Source: Pseudomonadota bacterium
GTDB taxonomy: Bacteria; Myxococcota_A; UBA796; SXON01
NCBI GenBank assembly: GCA_030685065.1
Contig: JAUXQH010000175.1
Location: 113,744-177,743, forward strand
Reading direction: 5' to 3'
Length of the DNA stretch: 64,000 bases
The position numbers and the translations under genes are program-made. A model generated the notes under the pieces. The model made no database searches and was not told where the DNA came from. It worked only from the letters and a program-made list of their open reading frames with translations. Positions within the stretch are counted from its first letter, which is position 1, and each line of letters opens with the position of its first letter. Shown piece by piece: positions 40,210-48,480 of this stretch.

Positions 40210-41031
40210 ATGGTCACCTCCGCCCTTCTCCTGTCCTTGTTCGCGTGTGAGAGCCAGTACGTGATTGACGACGCAACGGGCGACGTCGCGAGCGACGGCG
40301 GGAAGGACGATCCGGTCGTCGAGGAGGACACCGCGCCGGACTATTCCGAGTTCGACGGCGCCACGCTCGTCGTGACCGCTCCCTCGAGCGGGGCCTTCCT
40401 CCCCTACGGCGATGTCTCCACGTTCTCCGCCGAAGTGCGGGGCGCGGACGGCACCGTCCTCGCGTTCGACGACATCGCCTGGTCGAGCGATGTCGACGCG
40501 GCCTGGCTGCTCGCCGGCGCCGCGGTCGAGGATGACGGCCTGGATGTCGGCACCCACGCGCTCACCGCCGTGGCCGACCTCCCCAACGGCGACCGCCTCG
40601 CCTACACCATCGGCGGCGTGCTCGTCCAGAGCGCGTACACCGGCATCTACACCGGCACGCTCCAGGTCGACGCGACGGCCGAATACGACGGCACCGCGTA
40701 CACGGCGGGCTGCTCGGGGGCCATCACCCTCGTCGTCGACTCGTACGGAGAGACCGTCGAAGGCGACGCGGGCTGCCTGCTCTCGCTCCTCGGCTACGAC
40801 CTCGACACCGCCTACATCTTCGACCTCGCGAACGACGGCGGCACCCTCTCGGGGGATGCCGCGCTCGACCTGTCGTTCTACCAGCTCGACATCGCCGCCT
40901 CCGGCGAGATCACCGAGGAGGGCGCCGCCACGGTCGACTTCTCCGACGATGTGTACGGCTTCGCCCTGCTCGACGGCCACGTCGACGTCACGCGGCTGAC
41001 CCGGGACATCTCGGCCTACTCCGGGGAGTAG
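40210..41031 (+). CDS. Hypothetical lipoprotein, beta-rich
   Basis: A 273-residue lipoprotein (signal MVTSALLLSLFAC). Residues 20-45 are an acidic linker. Residues 48-140 look like an immunoglobulin-like domain of the type found in bacterial adhesins (ATLVVTAPSSGAFLPYGD, VGTHALTAVADLPNGDRL). The C-terminal half (TGIYTGTLQVDATAEYDGT to the end) is a second all-beta domain of a kind often seen in proteins with choice-of-anchor architecture. Two Cys in it (AGCSGA, AGCLLS) may form a disulfide. No function is assigned. It is divergent from the ABC ATPase gene; TAAGCT about 22 bp before the ATG may be the -10 box, and GGAAAG is a fair ribosome site. Confidence 0.65.
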   Translation: MVTSALLLSLFACESQYVIDDATGDVASDGGKDDPVVEEDTAPDYSEFDGATLVVTAPSSGAFLPYGDVSTFSAEVRGADGTVLAFDDIAWSSDVDAAWLLAGAAVEDDGLDVGTHALTAVADLPNGDRLAYTIGGVLVQSAYTGIYTGTLQVDATAEYDGTAYTAGCSGAITLVVDSYGETVEGDAGCLLSLLGYDLDTAYIFDLANDGGTLSGDAALDLSFYQLDIAASGEITEEGAATVDFSDDVYGFALLDGHVDVTRLTRDISAYSGE

Positions 41032-41044
41032 GCGCGCGGGCGGC

Positions 41045-41647
41045 TCAGGGTGTGCTGGAGGCCGGCGCGCTGGACGTGAACAGCGGGTCGAGCCCGAAGC
41101 GCACGCCGACCTCGGCCAGCACGTAGGCGTGCGGGCCGCCATTGTCGGGAAACACGAGCACGTTGACGGCCGCGGTCGGGCGGAGCACGGCGGTGATCCG
41201 GTTCCTGGGGAACGGCGGCGGGAAGTCCCAGCCCGCGCCCGCCTCGAAGCCCGTTCGGTGCGTCAGCGACGAGTGCACGCCGGTGGTCACCTCGATGGGG
41301 TGGGCCAGGTAGTCCGCGAGCTGCGATTCATGGCTGTGGCTGAAGCCGAGGTGGACGTGGGGCCCGGTGCCGCTCGGGTATTGCACGAGCACGCCCAGGT
41401 TGCCGATGTTCCGGACGGGCGTGCTCATCATCGCCTCGCGCACATAGGCCACCAGCGAGAGCGAGCGCCGCCGCTCGCGGCCGAGCCGCACGCCGGCCTC
41501 GACCGCCGCGCCGCCGCCGCCGCTCGGGACCTCGTCGGCGCCCACCCCGCCGCCCACCGCGGCTCCGACCCACACACGGGCATCCTCGTAGGTGGTGGGG
41601 TCCGCGGCGGGTGCCGCGAGGGCGGCTGACAAGAGCGCGATGAGCAT
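41045..41647 (-). CDS. Hypothetical exported protein, probable small beta-barrel
   Basis: A 200-residue protein starting MLIALLSAALAAPAA, a signal peptide with cleavage near APA. The mature part alternates polar and hydrophobic residues with many aromatic ends (LGVLVQYPSGTGPHVHLGFS, TAVLRPTAAVNVLVF), the pattern of an eight-stranded outer-membrane barrel; the final strand ends with AEVGVRFGL. A Gly-rich segment lies near residues 40-50. No family is recognised. The frame is open upstream into the neighbouring gene region, but the ATG at 41647 gives the only sensible signal sequence. It lies 49 bp after the cytochrome P460-like gene on the same strand. Confidence 0.6.
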   Translation of the reverse strand: MLIALLSAALAAPAADPTTYEDARVWVGAAVGGGVGADEVPSGGGGAAVEAGVRLGRERRRSLSLVAYVREAMMSTPVRNIGNLGVLVQYPSGTGPHVHLGFSHSHESQLADYLAHPIEVTTGVHSSLTHRTGFEAGAGWDFPPPFPRNRITAVLRPTAAVNVLVFPDNGGPHAYVLAEVGVRFGLDPLFTSSAPASSTP

Positions 41648-41696
41648 GGGGGGCGCGGTAACACGCGCCAGCCCAGTGCGAGCTTCCCCGGGGGAG

Positions 41697-42182
41697 CTAC
41701 CCGGGGAAGGAGCCGGTGTCCCGCTCGCGGCACTCCGCGAGGTGGGTCGGCGGCACCACCCCCGTGTGGCGCACCCGATCCACGCCCTGGACGTGGCAGG
41801 CCGAGCACGCGGGCAGATCGCCGGCGTCGATGGGCGCGGCGTCCTCGTCGTAGTGGCCCCAGAACCAGGTGTTCGGCGCGCCCTCGACCTTGCGCATCGA
41901 GACGAACATCTTCGGCGTGCCGGCCGTGTCCTGGTAGGACGCCGCCACGAACAGCGCCCCGTTCGACAGCGCGCCACCAGCGGCCCGATCGGCGTCGACC
42001 ACGTCGTTCTGCCAGATCTGGACGTAGCTTCCGTGCGAGCCCTCGCAGGAGGGCTGGACGCCGGGCCAGTCGTCCGGGTGAGACCAGTCGGCGTAGCCGA
42101 TCATCTCCGCGGCGAGATCGGCCTCGGTGAAGGCGGCCGGCTCCAGCGGCCCCCCACACGCGACGAGCAAGACCAAGAGCAT
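41697..42182 (-). CDS. Cytochrome P460-like haem lipoprotein
   Basis: A 161-residue lipoprotein (MLLVLLVAC). Near the C-terminus C126-S-A-C129-H130 is a c-type haem attachment motif. The rest follows cytochrome P460/c'-beta spacing: a HGSYVQIWQND strand early, GALFVAASYQD, then FVSMRKVEGA, in which K98 aligns with the Lys that cross-links to haem in cytochrome P460. P460 cytochromes oxidise hydroxylamine or bind nitric oxide; some relatives are plain NO-binding proteins. The family call rests on pattern and length. The stop of the upstream membrane glycosyltransferase gene lies only 9 bp away, so they probably share a transcript. Confidence 0.68.
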   Translation of the reverse strand: MLLVLLVACGGPLEPAAFTEADLAAEMIGYADWSHPDDWPGVQPSCEGSHGSYVQIWQNDVVDADRAAGGALSNGALFVAASYQDTAGTPKMFVSMRKVEGAPNTWFWGHYDEDAAPIDAGDLPACSACHVQGVDRVRHTGVVPPTHLAECRERDTGSFPG

Positions 42183-42191
42183 GGTCGGGCT

Positions 42192-43688
42192 CTATTTCGC
42201 CGGCGCCGGGGGCGCCTCCACGACCAGGCCACCCGCGAGATCCTCCCGCACCCAGAGCGCGTACCACCGGCGGTGGTGCTGCCACGCGACCTCGACCTGC
42301 TCGAAGTGCCCGGCCACGCGGGCGTCGTGAAGCAGCGTACGCTCGGGTCCGTAGATGGTGGGCAGCTCCTCGGGCGTTGTCGCGGTGGTGACGAGAAACG
42401 CCGGCTCGTGTCCGAGCACGTAGTCCACGTCGAAGCGCTTCCCGGTGAGGCGCGGATCGGTGAGCGAATAGGGGTGGATGTCCACCACGTTCACGTCGGG
42501 GCCCGCGAAGTAGGGCACCACGCCCGCGTCCCGCGCGAGGAGCCACGCGCCGCTCGGCGCCAGCGCGGCCACGCGGCGCCCCATCCGCTCGGCCTCGTTG
42601 CCGGGGAGCGCGGTGTTGCGCACATCGTAGCGGACCTCGATCGCGCGCGAGGGGCCGAGGGTGAGCCACAGGGTGCCGGCGGCCAGGACCGGGACCACCG
42701 TGCGTCGGGCCCAGGGCGCCATCGCCTGCAGGGTGGGCGTGGCGGCGCAGGCGACCAGAGCGATCGGGGCCAGGAACAGGCGCGCGCCGGGCATCCAGTT
42801 GTAGACGCGCATCGAGAGGAGCGTGAGCCCCGCGGCGATGGCCAGGAGCGCGTACGTCGCGGCGCGCCGCGGCCCGAGCGCGGCGGCGAGCACGAAGAGC
42901 GCGACCGTGCCCCCGTAGAGCTCGGCGGACCGCTGGTAGTAGCCCTTGTTCATCGCGAACATGTCGAGGAACGGCTCGCGCGCCTGGGCCGCGTAGGTGT
43001 TCGGCACGAGGGTGCCGAAGTACGCGGCCCGCGTGACGAAGTAGGGCGCCACGATCGCCGAGAACGCGAGGAGCGGCACCAGCGCGGTGCCCAGGCGCGC
43101 GCGGGGATCGCGCGGGTCGGCCACGAACGTGCGCGCCGACAGGAGCGCCGCGAGCGCCCCCCCGGCGACCAGCCCCTCGGGCCGCACGAGGTAGAGCAGG
43201 CCGCACAGGGCCCCCGCGAGCCGGGGGCGGGTTCCATCGACCGCGGCCCACGCCGCGCCGAGCAGCAGCGCGATGTACAGCGCTGTCTCCAGGCCGTTGG
43301 TGGCGGCGATGCCGAACACGGGGAGCGGCGCGAGGATCGCGGCGGGGAGCAGCGCCCAGGGGGAGCCCCGCCCGCACAACGCGCTCGTCAGGCCCGTCGC
43401 GTTGACCAGCGCGACCGCGCCGAAGAACAGGCCCCAGCCGGTTGCCCAGCTGGACGGATGGACCGGCAGGACGGTGCCGGGGGCCATCCACAGCACCCAG
43501 AGGAGGTTGGTATAGCCCTCGACCGGCGGCTGGCCGGCGTTGTAGACGAGCCCGTTCCCGAGCGCGAGGTGCCGCGCGTAGCGGAGCGACACGTACGCGT
43601 CATCCACCATGGAGGGGAGGGAAGGCCACGCCGAGGCCACGAACACGGCGATGGCGAGGAGCGTGCCGAGGAGGAGTGCGCGGGTCAC
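42192..43688 (-). CDS. GT-C superfamily membrane glycosyltransferase (AftB/ArnT-like)
   Basis: A 498-residue integral membrane protein with about ten membrane segments and a soluble C-terminal domain. The first extracytoplasmic loop has VDDAYVSLRYARHLALGNG followed by GYTNLLWVL, the DD-centred signature of polyprenyl-phosphate-dependent GT-C enzymes of the mycobacterial AftB/terminal arabinosyltransferase type. The Asp pair is the likely catalytic/metal site. It would transfer a sugar from a lipid-linked donor on the periplasmic face. The C-terminal 140 residues contain LLARDAGVVPYF and VVDIHPYSLTDPRLTG, also conserved in that family. The start is a GTG at 43688. The acceptor is unknown; an envelope glycan or glycoprotein is likely. 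Confidence 0.8.
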   Translation of the reverse strand: MTRALLLGTLLAIAVFVASAWPSLPSMVDDAYVSLRYARHLALGNGLVYNAGQPPVEGYTNLLWVLWMAPGTVLPVHPSSWATGWGLFFGAVALVNATGLTSALCGRGSPWALLPAAILAPLPVFGIAATNGLETALYIALLLGAAWAAVDGTRPRLAGALCGLLYLVRPEGLVAGGALAALLSARTFVADPRDPRARLGTALVPLLAFSAIVAPYFVTRAAYFGTLVPNTYAAQAREPFLDMFAMNKGYYQRSAELYGGTVALFVLAAALGPRRAATYALLAIAAGLTLLSMRVYNWMPGARLFLAPIALVACAATPTLQAMAPWARRTVVPVLAAGTLWLTLGPSRAIEVRYDVRNTALPGNEAERMGRRVAALAPSGAWLLARDAGVVPYFAGPDVNVVDIHPYSLTDPRLTGKRFDVDYVLGHEPAFLVTTATTPEELPTIYGPERTLLHDARVAGHFEQVEVAWQHHRRWYALWVREDLAGGLVVEAPPAPAK

Positions 43689-43785
43689 CTGCCCTCTTAC
43701 CCGGTGCCATGGCCAGGGGGGTGCCCGGGACGCCGCAGTATCTTTACAACCGTCGGGGGCGCGCGTGCGCTATCCAGCCGGGCTC

Positions 43786-44799
43786 ATGCGCGCCGACCGT
43801 CGCAATCGCAGCCGCCTCGCCCGCCTGGTGCTCGGCCTCGCCTTCGCCTGTGTCGTGCTGTACCTGGGCGAGGTGGGCCTGCGCATCGCCGGGGTCGCGC
43901 CCGCCTACCGATCCGGGGAGTCCGCGAGCTGGCGCATGACCCCCAACCTGCGGGCCTCCTCCCTGCGCGGCCCGCGTGACGGCCACGCCTTCATCGTCAC
44001 CACCAACGCCGATGGCCTCCGGACGGCGCTGCCGAAGGAGCGCGCCCCGGGCGTGATGCGCGTCGCCGTGATGGGCGACTCGACGGTGTTCGGTTGGGGC
44101 GTGGACGACGGCGCCTCCATCGCCGATGGGCTCCAGGCCGCGCTCCAGGCCCCGGTGGACGGGGCGCCCCCGCGGGCGGTCGAGGTCCTCAACGCGGGGC
44201 AGCCCGGATACTCCACGACCCAGGCGGCGTGGCTCTTCGACGAGGTGGTGGCCGCCTACACCCCCGACCGCGTCATCGTCTTCGTGACCATGCACGACTT
44301 CAACAAGGTGCTCATCTCGGATCGCGAGCTGCTCGAAGGCGGCAGCACGACCGCCGCCCGCGTCCGCATCCTCCTCGCATCCAACTCGCGGATGTACCAG
44401 CTCCTCCGCCAGTCGATGTGGGTCTCGACCGAAAAGGTCATGCTCCTCCCGCACGAGGACACGGGGGAGCCGCGCGTCGACAGGGTCTCCGACGCCGAGC
44501 GCGCCCGGGGGTTCGACGCGATGCGGGCCACGCTGGCAACCTGGGGAGGCGAGCTGCTCATCGGGTTCCTGCCGTTCCACGCCGATCTGGTGGGGCAGGG
44601 CGGGGATCGCATCGGGGTCGACTGGGCGCACGCCTACGGCAAGGCCCACGACGTCGCGGTCATCGACGCGCGCGCGTGCTGCGGCTCCCACAGCGGCGCG
44701 CTCGTCCTCGCGGACGACTTCGGCCACCTCGCCGCGGAGGGAAACCTGAAGGTGGGCGCGTCGATGGCCCCGGCCGTGCGCGCGTCGCTGGGCCCCTGA
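43786..44799 (+). CDS. Membrane-anchored SGNH/GDSL-family hydrolase
   Basis: A 337-residue protein. The start at 43786 is followed by a basic N-terminus and one membrane segment (about 12-32, ARLVLGLAFACVVLYLG), leaving the catalytic domain in the periplasm. Block I is G97-D-S99-T with nucleophile S99, extended as VFGWGVDD. NAGQPGYSTTQ is the block II region. The usual C-terminal DxxH is not clear; DDFGHLAAEG near residue 314 is the best candidate. SGNH enzymes act as esterases or, when paired with membrane acyltransferases, O-acetylate glycans. A second gene at 52588-54177 shares the same architecture and motifs and is a paralogue. It is divergent from the GT-C glycosyltransferase, which supports a glycan-related role. 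Confidence 0.8.
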   Translation: MRADRRNRSRLARLVLGLAFACVVLYLGEVGLRIAGVAPAYRSGESASWRMTPNLRASSLRGPRDGHAFIVTTNADGLRTALPKERAPGVMRVAVMGDSTVFGWGVDDGASIADGLQAALQAPVDGAPPRAVEVLNAGQPGYSTTQAAWLFDEVVAAYTPDRVIVFVTMHDFNKVLISDRELLEGGSTTAARVRILLASNSRMYQLLRQSMWVSTEKVMLLPHEDTGEPRVDRVSDAERARGFDAMRATLATWGGELLIGFLPFHADLVGQGGDRIGVDWAHAYGKAHDVAVIDARACCGSHSGALVLADDFGHLAAEGNLKVGASMAPAVRASLGP

Positions 44800-44858
44800 C
44801 CGGGGAGCGGGGAGTCGTGGCCGCGTGGACCGTGGTAGCGTCGCCCCTTGGGGGCCCC

Positions 44859-45758
44859 GTGATCCTCGCGCTCCTGCTCGCCGCCTGCACCGTGCCCGCG
44901 CCCGACCTCGCCCGGCCGACCGCGGCGGATCCCCGCCCCGTCGACCCCGCGTCGCCGCCGCCCGCCGCGGGCCCCGAAGGGGAGAAGCTCTACCAGGTGC
45001 TCTACGCCGGGGAGCTCGGGGCGGAGACGCGCGCGCTGGGCCAGCGTACGCGGGTGCTCGCCTGGCTCGCGGCGATGGAGCTCGACCCCGCCCAGCTGGA
45101 TGCCCTCGGTGTCCTCGCGGTGGACGTACAACAGCGGGAGGCGACGCTCGCCGTCGCGCGGACCGCCGTGGGGGTGCGCGAGCAGGCGGCTCTCGGCCCC
45201 GTCTACGCCGACCTGGAAGCGCGGCTCGCCCGGCCGGATCCGATGACCGAAGCGGAGAGCACCGTGTTCGCCGAGCGCCTCGGGGCGGCCCGAGCGGTGG
45301 CCTACGAGGGCAAGGATCCCCGCGCGCTGCACTACGCCGGGGTCACGCAGCTCCTCCTCGCGTCGAAGCCCTGGATCGAGTCCCTCACGAGCGCCCAGCG
45401 GACCACGTTGGCGGAGAGCCGCTTCTTCCTCGGGCGGCGCCTCGGCCCGTTCGTGAACCCGGGCGACTACGGTTCGTTGGTCGGGACCATGTGGGACGGC
45501 GGCGACTTCGGCTCGCTCCGCGCCACCGTGCGGCCGACCGACGAGGGCCACATGGATCTCGGCGGGCTCTGGAGCATCGAGGCGATGCAGGCCGGGCCCG
45601 ACCGCCGGCTGGAGGGCCTCCAGGTGGCGGCGATCCTGTTCATGGCGCTCGAGGAGCCCGAGCTCCCCGCCGCGATCGCGCTCCGGAAGGGGGCGGGAGA
45701 ACAGGCCGGCTTCACGGGCGCAGAGGCGCCCGCATCGCCGGAGGGGAGCGGGTTGTGA
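44859..45758 (+). CDS. Hypothetical lipoprotein
   Basis: A 299-residue lipoprotein: a GTG at 44859 gives VILALLLAAC as signal, read with initiator Met. The mature protein starts with a Pro-rich linker and is then predominantly helical (LAVDVQQREATLAVARTAVG, AERLGAARAVAYEG), with no recognised domain. The frame is open upstream across the SGNH gene, but that part is a shadow. The start lacks a clear Shine-Dalgarno; a run GGGGG lies just before it. The stop overlaps the methyltransferase start (TGATG), so the two are probably translated together, although a link in function is not obvious. Confidence 0.6.
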   Translation: MILALLLAACTVPAPDLARPTAADPRPVDPASPPPAAGPEGEKLYQVLYAGELGAETRALGQRTRVLAWLAAMELDPAQLDALGVLAVDVQQREATLAVARTAVGVREQAALGPVYADLEARLARPDPMTEAESTVFAERLGAARAVAYEGKDPRALHYAGVTQLLLASKPWIESLTSAQRTTLAESRFFLGRRLGPFVNPGDYGSLVGTMWDGGDFGSLRATVRPTDEGHMDLGGLWSIEAMQAGPDRRLEGLQVAAILFMALEEPELPAAIALRKGAGEQAGFTGAEAPASPEGSGL

Positions 45759-46486
45759 TGGACCGGGCAAGGTATTCGGCGCTCGCCCATGCCAGCTGCC
45801 CCTTCGCGGCGCCGGTGCACCCCGACGCATTCGCGCGCCTCGTGGAGCGACTGGCGTTGCGGGAAGGCGCGCGGGTGCTGGACCTCGGCTGTGGGAAGGC
45901 CGAGCTCGGCGCGCGCATCGCCGCCCGTTGGGGCGCGCACTGCGTCGGGATCGATCGCTCGCCGTACGCGTTGGAGATCGCGCGGCGACGAGCGGCGGGG
46001 CTGACGCGAGGGAGCCTCAGGGTGTTGGACGCCGACCTGTCCGGGCCCCTGCCCGAGGGGCCGTGGGATCTGGTCCTGAACATCGGCGCGATGCCGCCCG
46101 GAAGCCAGGCTTCGGCCATGCTCGGGTGGCGGTCGAGCCTCGCGGCCGGCGGTCGGCTCCTGATCGGCGACGGCTACTGGAAGCGGGCGCCCGAGGAGGG
46201 GTATCTCGCGGCGTTGGGCGGGACGTCGGGCGAGCTGCGGGACCTCGTCGGGACGCGCGCCTACGCGGGCGAGCTGGGCATGGAGACGCTCGCGGTCGAG
46301 CTCAGTGCGGACGCGGACTTCGAGGCCTACGAGACGAGCTACCGCGACAACATCGAGCGTTGGGTGGCCGCGAACCCGAGCGATCCGGACGCGCCCGAGA
46401 TGGCGGCCCGCGCCCGGAGCTGGTGGGGGGTGTACGACCGTTGGGGGCGGGACACGCTCGGGTTCGTGGTGTTGCTGTTGGGGTGA
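45758..46486 (+). CDS. Class I SAM-dependent methyltransferase
   Basis: A 242-residue soluble protein with a Rossmann methyltransferase core. Motif I is VLDLGCGKAELGARIA (about 40-55), motif II has VGIDRSPYALEIARRRA, and motif IV-like residues are DLVLNIGAMPPG. The family is that of small-molecule methyltransferases (Methyltransf_25 type); an additional helical segment near 150-190 would form the substrate lid. The substrate is unknown. The ATG overlaps the stop of the upstream lipoprotein gene by one base. It ends 29 bp before the stop of the convergent ferritin-like gene. Confidence 0.82.
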   Translation: MDRARYSALAHASCPFAAPVHPDAFARLVERLALREGARVLDLGCGKAELGARIAARWGAHCVGIDRSPYALEIARRRAAGLTRGSLRVLDADLSGPLPEGPWDLVLNIGAMPPGSQASAMLGWRSSLAAGGRLLIGDGYWKRAPEEGYLAALGGTSGELRDLVGTRAYAGELGMETLAVELSADADFEAYETSYRDNIERWVAANPSDPDAPEMAARARSWWGVYDRWGRDTLGFVVLLLG

Positions 46487-46515
46487 GTCGGCTGGCGCCG
46501 TGGCGCCTGGTCCTG

Positions 46516-47604
46516 CTACGACGCGAACCGGTGGTCCGGAGCCCCGATCGCCGCGAGCATCGCCGCGGCGCACGGCAGGACGATCTCGGTGAGCGCGTTC
46601 GTCGCGACCGTGTCCGCGGTCGGGGCGTCGAGGCGGCCGTGCGCTCGGAGCCCCGCGGCCGCGCTGGCCGCGGCCCCGACGCCCGCGGCCCCGACCCCCG
46701 GGCGTCCGACTTCAGCGAAGGCATCCGCGACGGCCCCGCGCACGGCGGCGCCGCCTTCCTGCAGCGCCCACATCACGATGCGCCAGGCCAGCTCGGCGTG
46801 CCGCGCCTCGTCGCGGGCGATGACGTGGAGCGCCGCGCGCACCGCGGGGTCGGTCGCGCCGTCGCGCGCCTCGGCGGCCATCACCGCGGCGAGCGTCTCG
46901 CCGACGCAGCCCTCGCGGACGGTGTCGGCCGCGATCCGGGCGAGGTCGGCCCGCGCCGGCACCGCGCCTCCGAACGGAAAGCGGCCGGGCGCCGTGGGAG
47001 CACCCGCATACGCGGAGGCGAGCGAGAAGCAGAGCCGCGCGTGACGCACCTCGTCGGCCGCCGCGGAGGCCGCCTCACGCACCAGGTCGGCCGGCGCGCC
47101 CACCGCCAGGAGCTCGAGGACGAGGCGCGCGAACGAGGCGACCGAGGCATGCTCCAGGAGCGCGTCGTGAGTCCATGCCGCCGCGAGCGTGGCCCGCGCG
47201 TCGTCCGTGAGGCCGAACACGTGCGGCGTCGCGCCGTGCGCGCTCCAGCGCCGGTCGCGCGCGACCGGCGGCGCCGTGAGCGCCACGCCGTCGGGGCGAT
47301 AGGGGCGGCCCATCTTCCAGCAGTCCGGGCCGTCGACCCGGGTGACGGGGTAGCAACAGGCCACCGGCGCGTCCCCGGCCACCCCGGTGTCCGCCGACTC
47401 GACGCGCTCGGCCTCGCCGTCGACCGACAACGTGCGCAGGCCGCAGCCGTCGTACAACAGGGGATCCTCCGCCTCCTCGATCGTGGGGCAGCTCGCCTCG
47501 GCGTCGGCTTCCAGGCAGAGCGTGTCGGGGAAGGGTTCCCCGCTGCAGCCGGCGAGCGACAGCCCGAGCGCGCCGAGCAGGCGGGCGCGAAGATCGGTGT
47601 TCAA
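46516..47604 (-). CDS. Lipoprotein with ferritin-like domain
   Basis: A 362-residue lipoprotein. I start at a TTG (47604) because GGTGGAG lies at the proper distance upstream and because it gives a good lipoprotein signal (RLLGALGLSLAGC); the nearby ATG is out of frame. The N-terminal third after the linker is Cys-rich (DTLCLEADAEASCPT, CCYPV, GPDCWKMGRPYRP), possibly a small disulfide domain. The C-terminal 230 residues form a four-helix bundle of ferritin type with HDALLEHASVASFARL, AADEVRHARLCFSLA, and ARDEARHAELAWRIV, giving E-x2-H metal ligands typical of di-iron carboxylate proteins. Similar ferritin-like lipoproteins are frequent in myxobacteria. The function (iron or oxidant handling at the surface) is inferred. 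Confidence 0.75.
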   Translation of the reverse strand: MNTDLRARLLGALGLSLAGCSGEPFPDTLCLEADAEASCPTIEEAEDPLLYDGCGLRTLSVDGEAERVESADTGVAGDAPVACCYPVTRVDGPDCWKMGRPYRPDGVALTAPPVARDRRWSAHGATPHVFGLTDDARATLAAAWTHDALLEHASVASFARLVLELLAVGAPADLVREAASAAADEVRHARLCFSLASAYAGAPTAPGRFPFGGAVPARADLARIAADTVREGCVGETLAAVMAAEARDGATDPAVRAALHVIARDEARHAELAWRIVMWALQEGGAAVRGAVADAFAEVGRPGVGAAGVGAAASAAAGLRAHGRLDAPTADTVATNALTEIVLPCAAAMLAAIGAPDHRFAS

Positions 47605-47703
47605 TGGGGCATCTCCACCTAGAGGGTAAGGCCGTGACCGCGCGTGCCGAGGTGGCCTCCTGGTCGCCAGGCGCGCGGGCGGTGCTCCGCCGCACGGACG
47701 CGC

Positions 47704-47709
47704 TACACT
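47704..47709 (+). promoter_or_regulatory. TACACT -10-like box 6 nt before the gene at 47716
   Basis: TACACT, CGCGGC, then ATG. There is no Shine-Dalgarno. The box stands in the 111-bp divergent region shared with the ferritin-like lipoprotein gene, so it opens a new transcript. Confidence 0.5.
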
Positions 47710-47715
47710 CGCGGC

Positions 47716-48480
47716 ATGCTCATCTCCCTCCTGGTCGGCGCCTTCGCGGCCGAACCTCCCTGCCGGATCACCTGGGCGGAGCTCGCGCCCAAGCTCGACG
47801 GGATCGACGCGGCGTGGGGCATCTCCACGGACACCTTCCGCGCGGGCATGACGACCGTCTCGGCGCAGCTTCCCTGCCTGACCGAGGCCATCCCCCCCGA
47901 GCACGCCGCGCGCATCCACCGGGCCAAGGGGCTCGAGGCGTTCGTCGACCGCGACCTGGATCGCGCTCGGGCGGCCTTCGCCGCGGCCAAGGCGGCCGAC
48001 CCTGCCTACAGCTTTCCCGTCACGATGGTCCCGATGGGAAACCCGGTGCGGACCCTCTACGACGCGTCGACCACCAGCGGTGCCACGGTCCCGCTGCCGC
48101 CGCCCGCGAAGGGGGCGGTGCGGCTCGACGGCATCGTGTCGCGTGCCCGCACGATCGACCGCGCGACGCTCTTCCAGCTCGAGCGCCAGCCGGCCGTCGA
48201 GACCCGATGGCTCGCCCCGGGAGACCCGGCGCCCGCGTATCGGCAGCGGGGGCAGGGGTTTCGGCTCCCGCTCCTCTTGGCGGGGGTCGCGGCGGCGGGG
48301 GCGGGGACAGCGCTCTACGTCGTGGCGGACGGGCTCGGGACGAACCCACCGCCCATCGACTCCCAGGCGGACCTCGACGCGCTCGGCGCGCAGAACCACG
48401 GGCTCCTCTTCGGGGCCGGCGGGCTGGGCATGGCGGCCGCCGGATGCCTCACGACGGCGTTCGTGTGGGGCCGGTGGTGA
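47716..48480 (+). CDS. Hypothetical exported protein with two C-terminal membrane segments
   Basis: A 254-residue protein. MLISLLVGAFAAEP is a short signal peptide. Residues 60-100 contain a tetratricopeptide-like hairpin (AKGLEAFVDRDLDRARAAFA). A beta-rich middle part follows. Two hydrophobic segments near the end (about 183-205, FRLPLLLAGVAAAGAGTALY, and 229-251) anchor it in a membrane. The family is not recognised; the layout of exported repeats followed by a pair of membrane helices is seen in several myxobacterial envelope proteins. The stop overlaps the GTG start of the next gene (GTGA), so the two are co-translated. Confidence 0.62.
   Translation: MLISLLVGAFAAEPPCRITWAELAPKLDGIDAAWGISTDTFRAGMTTVSAQLPCLTEAIPPEHAARIHRAKGLEAFVDRDLDRARAAFAAAKAADPAYSFPVTMVPMGNPVRTLYDASTTSGATVPLPPPAKGAVRLDGIVSRARTIDRATLFQLERQPAVETRWLAPGDPAPAYRQRGQGFRLPLLLAGVAAAGAGTALYVVADGLGTNPPPIDSQADLDALGAQNHGLLFGAGGLGMAAAGCLTTAFVWGRW

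Noticed and set aside
41428..43491. 687-codon minus-strand frame over the GT-C gene region
   Set aside because: Arg/Gly/Ala-rich shadow of the GT-C gene in another frame, without motif or start.
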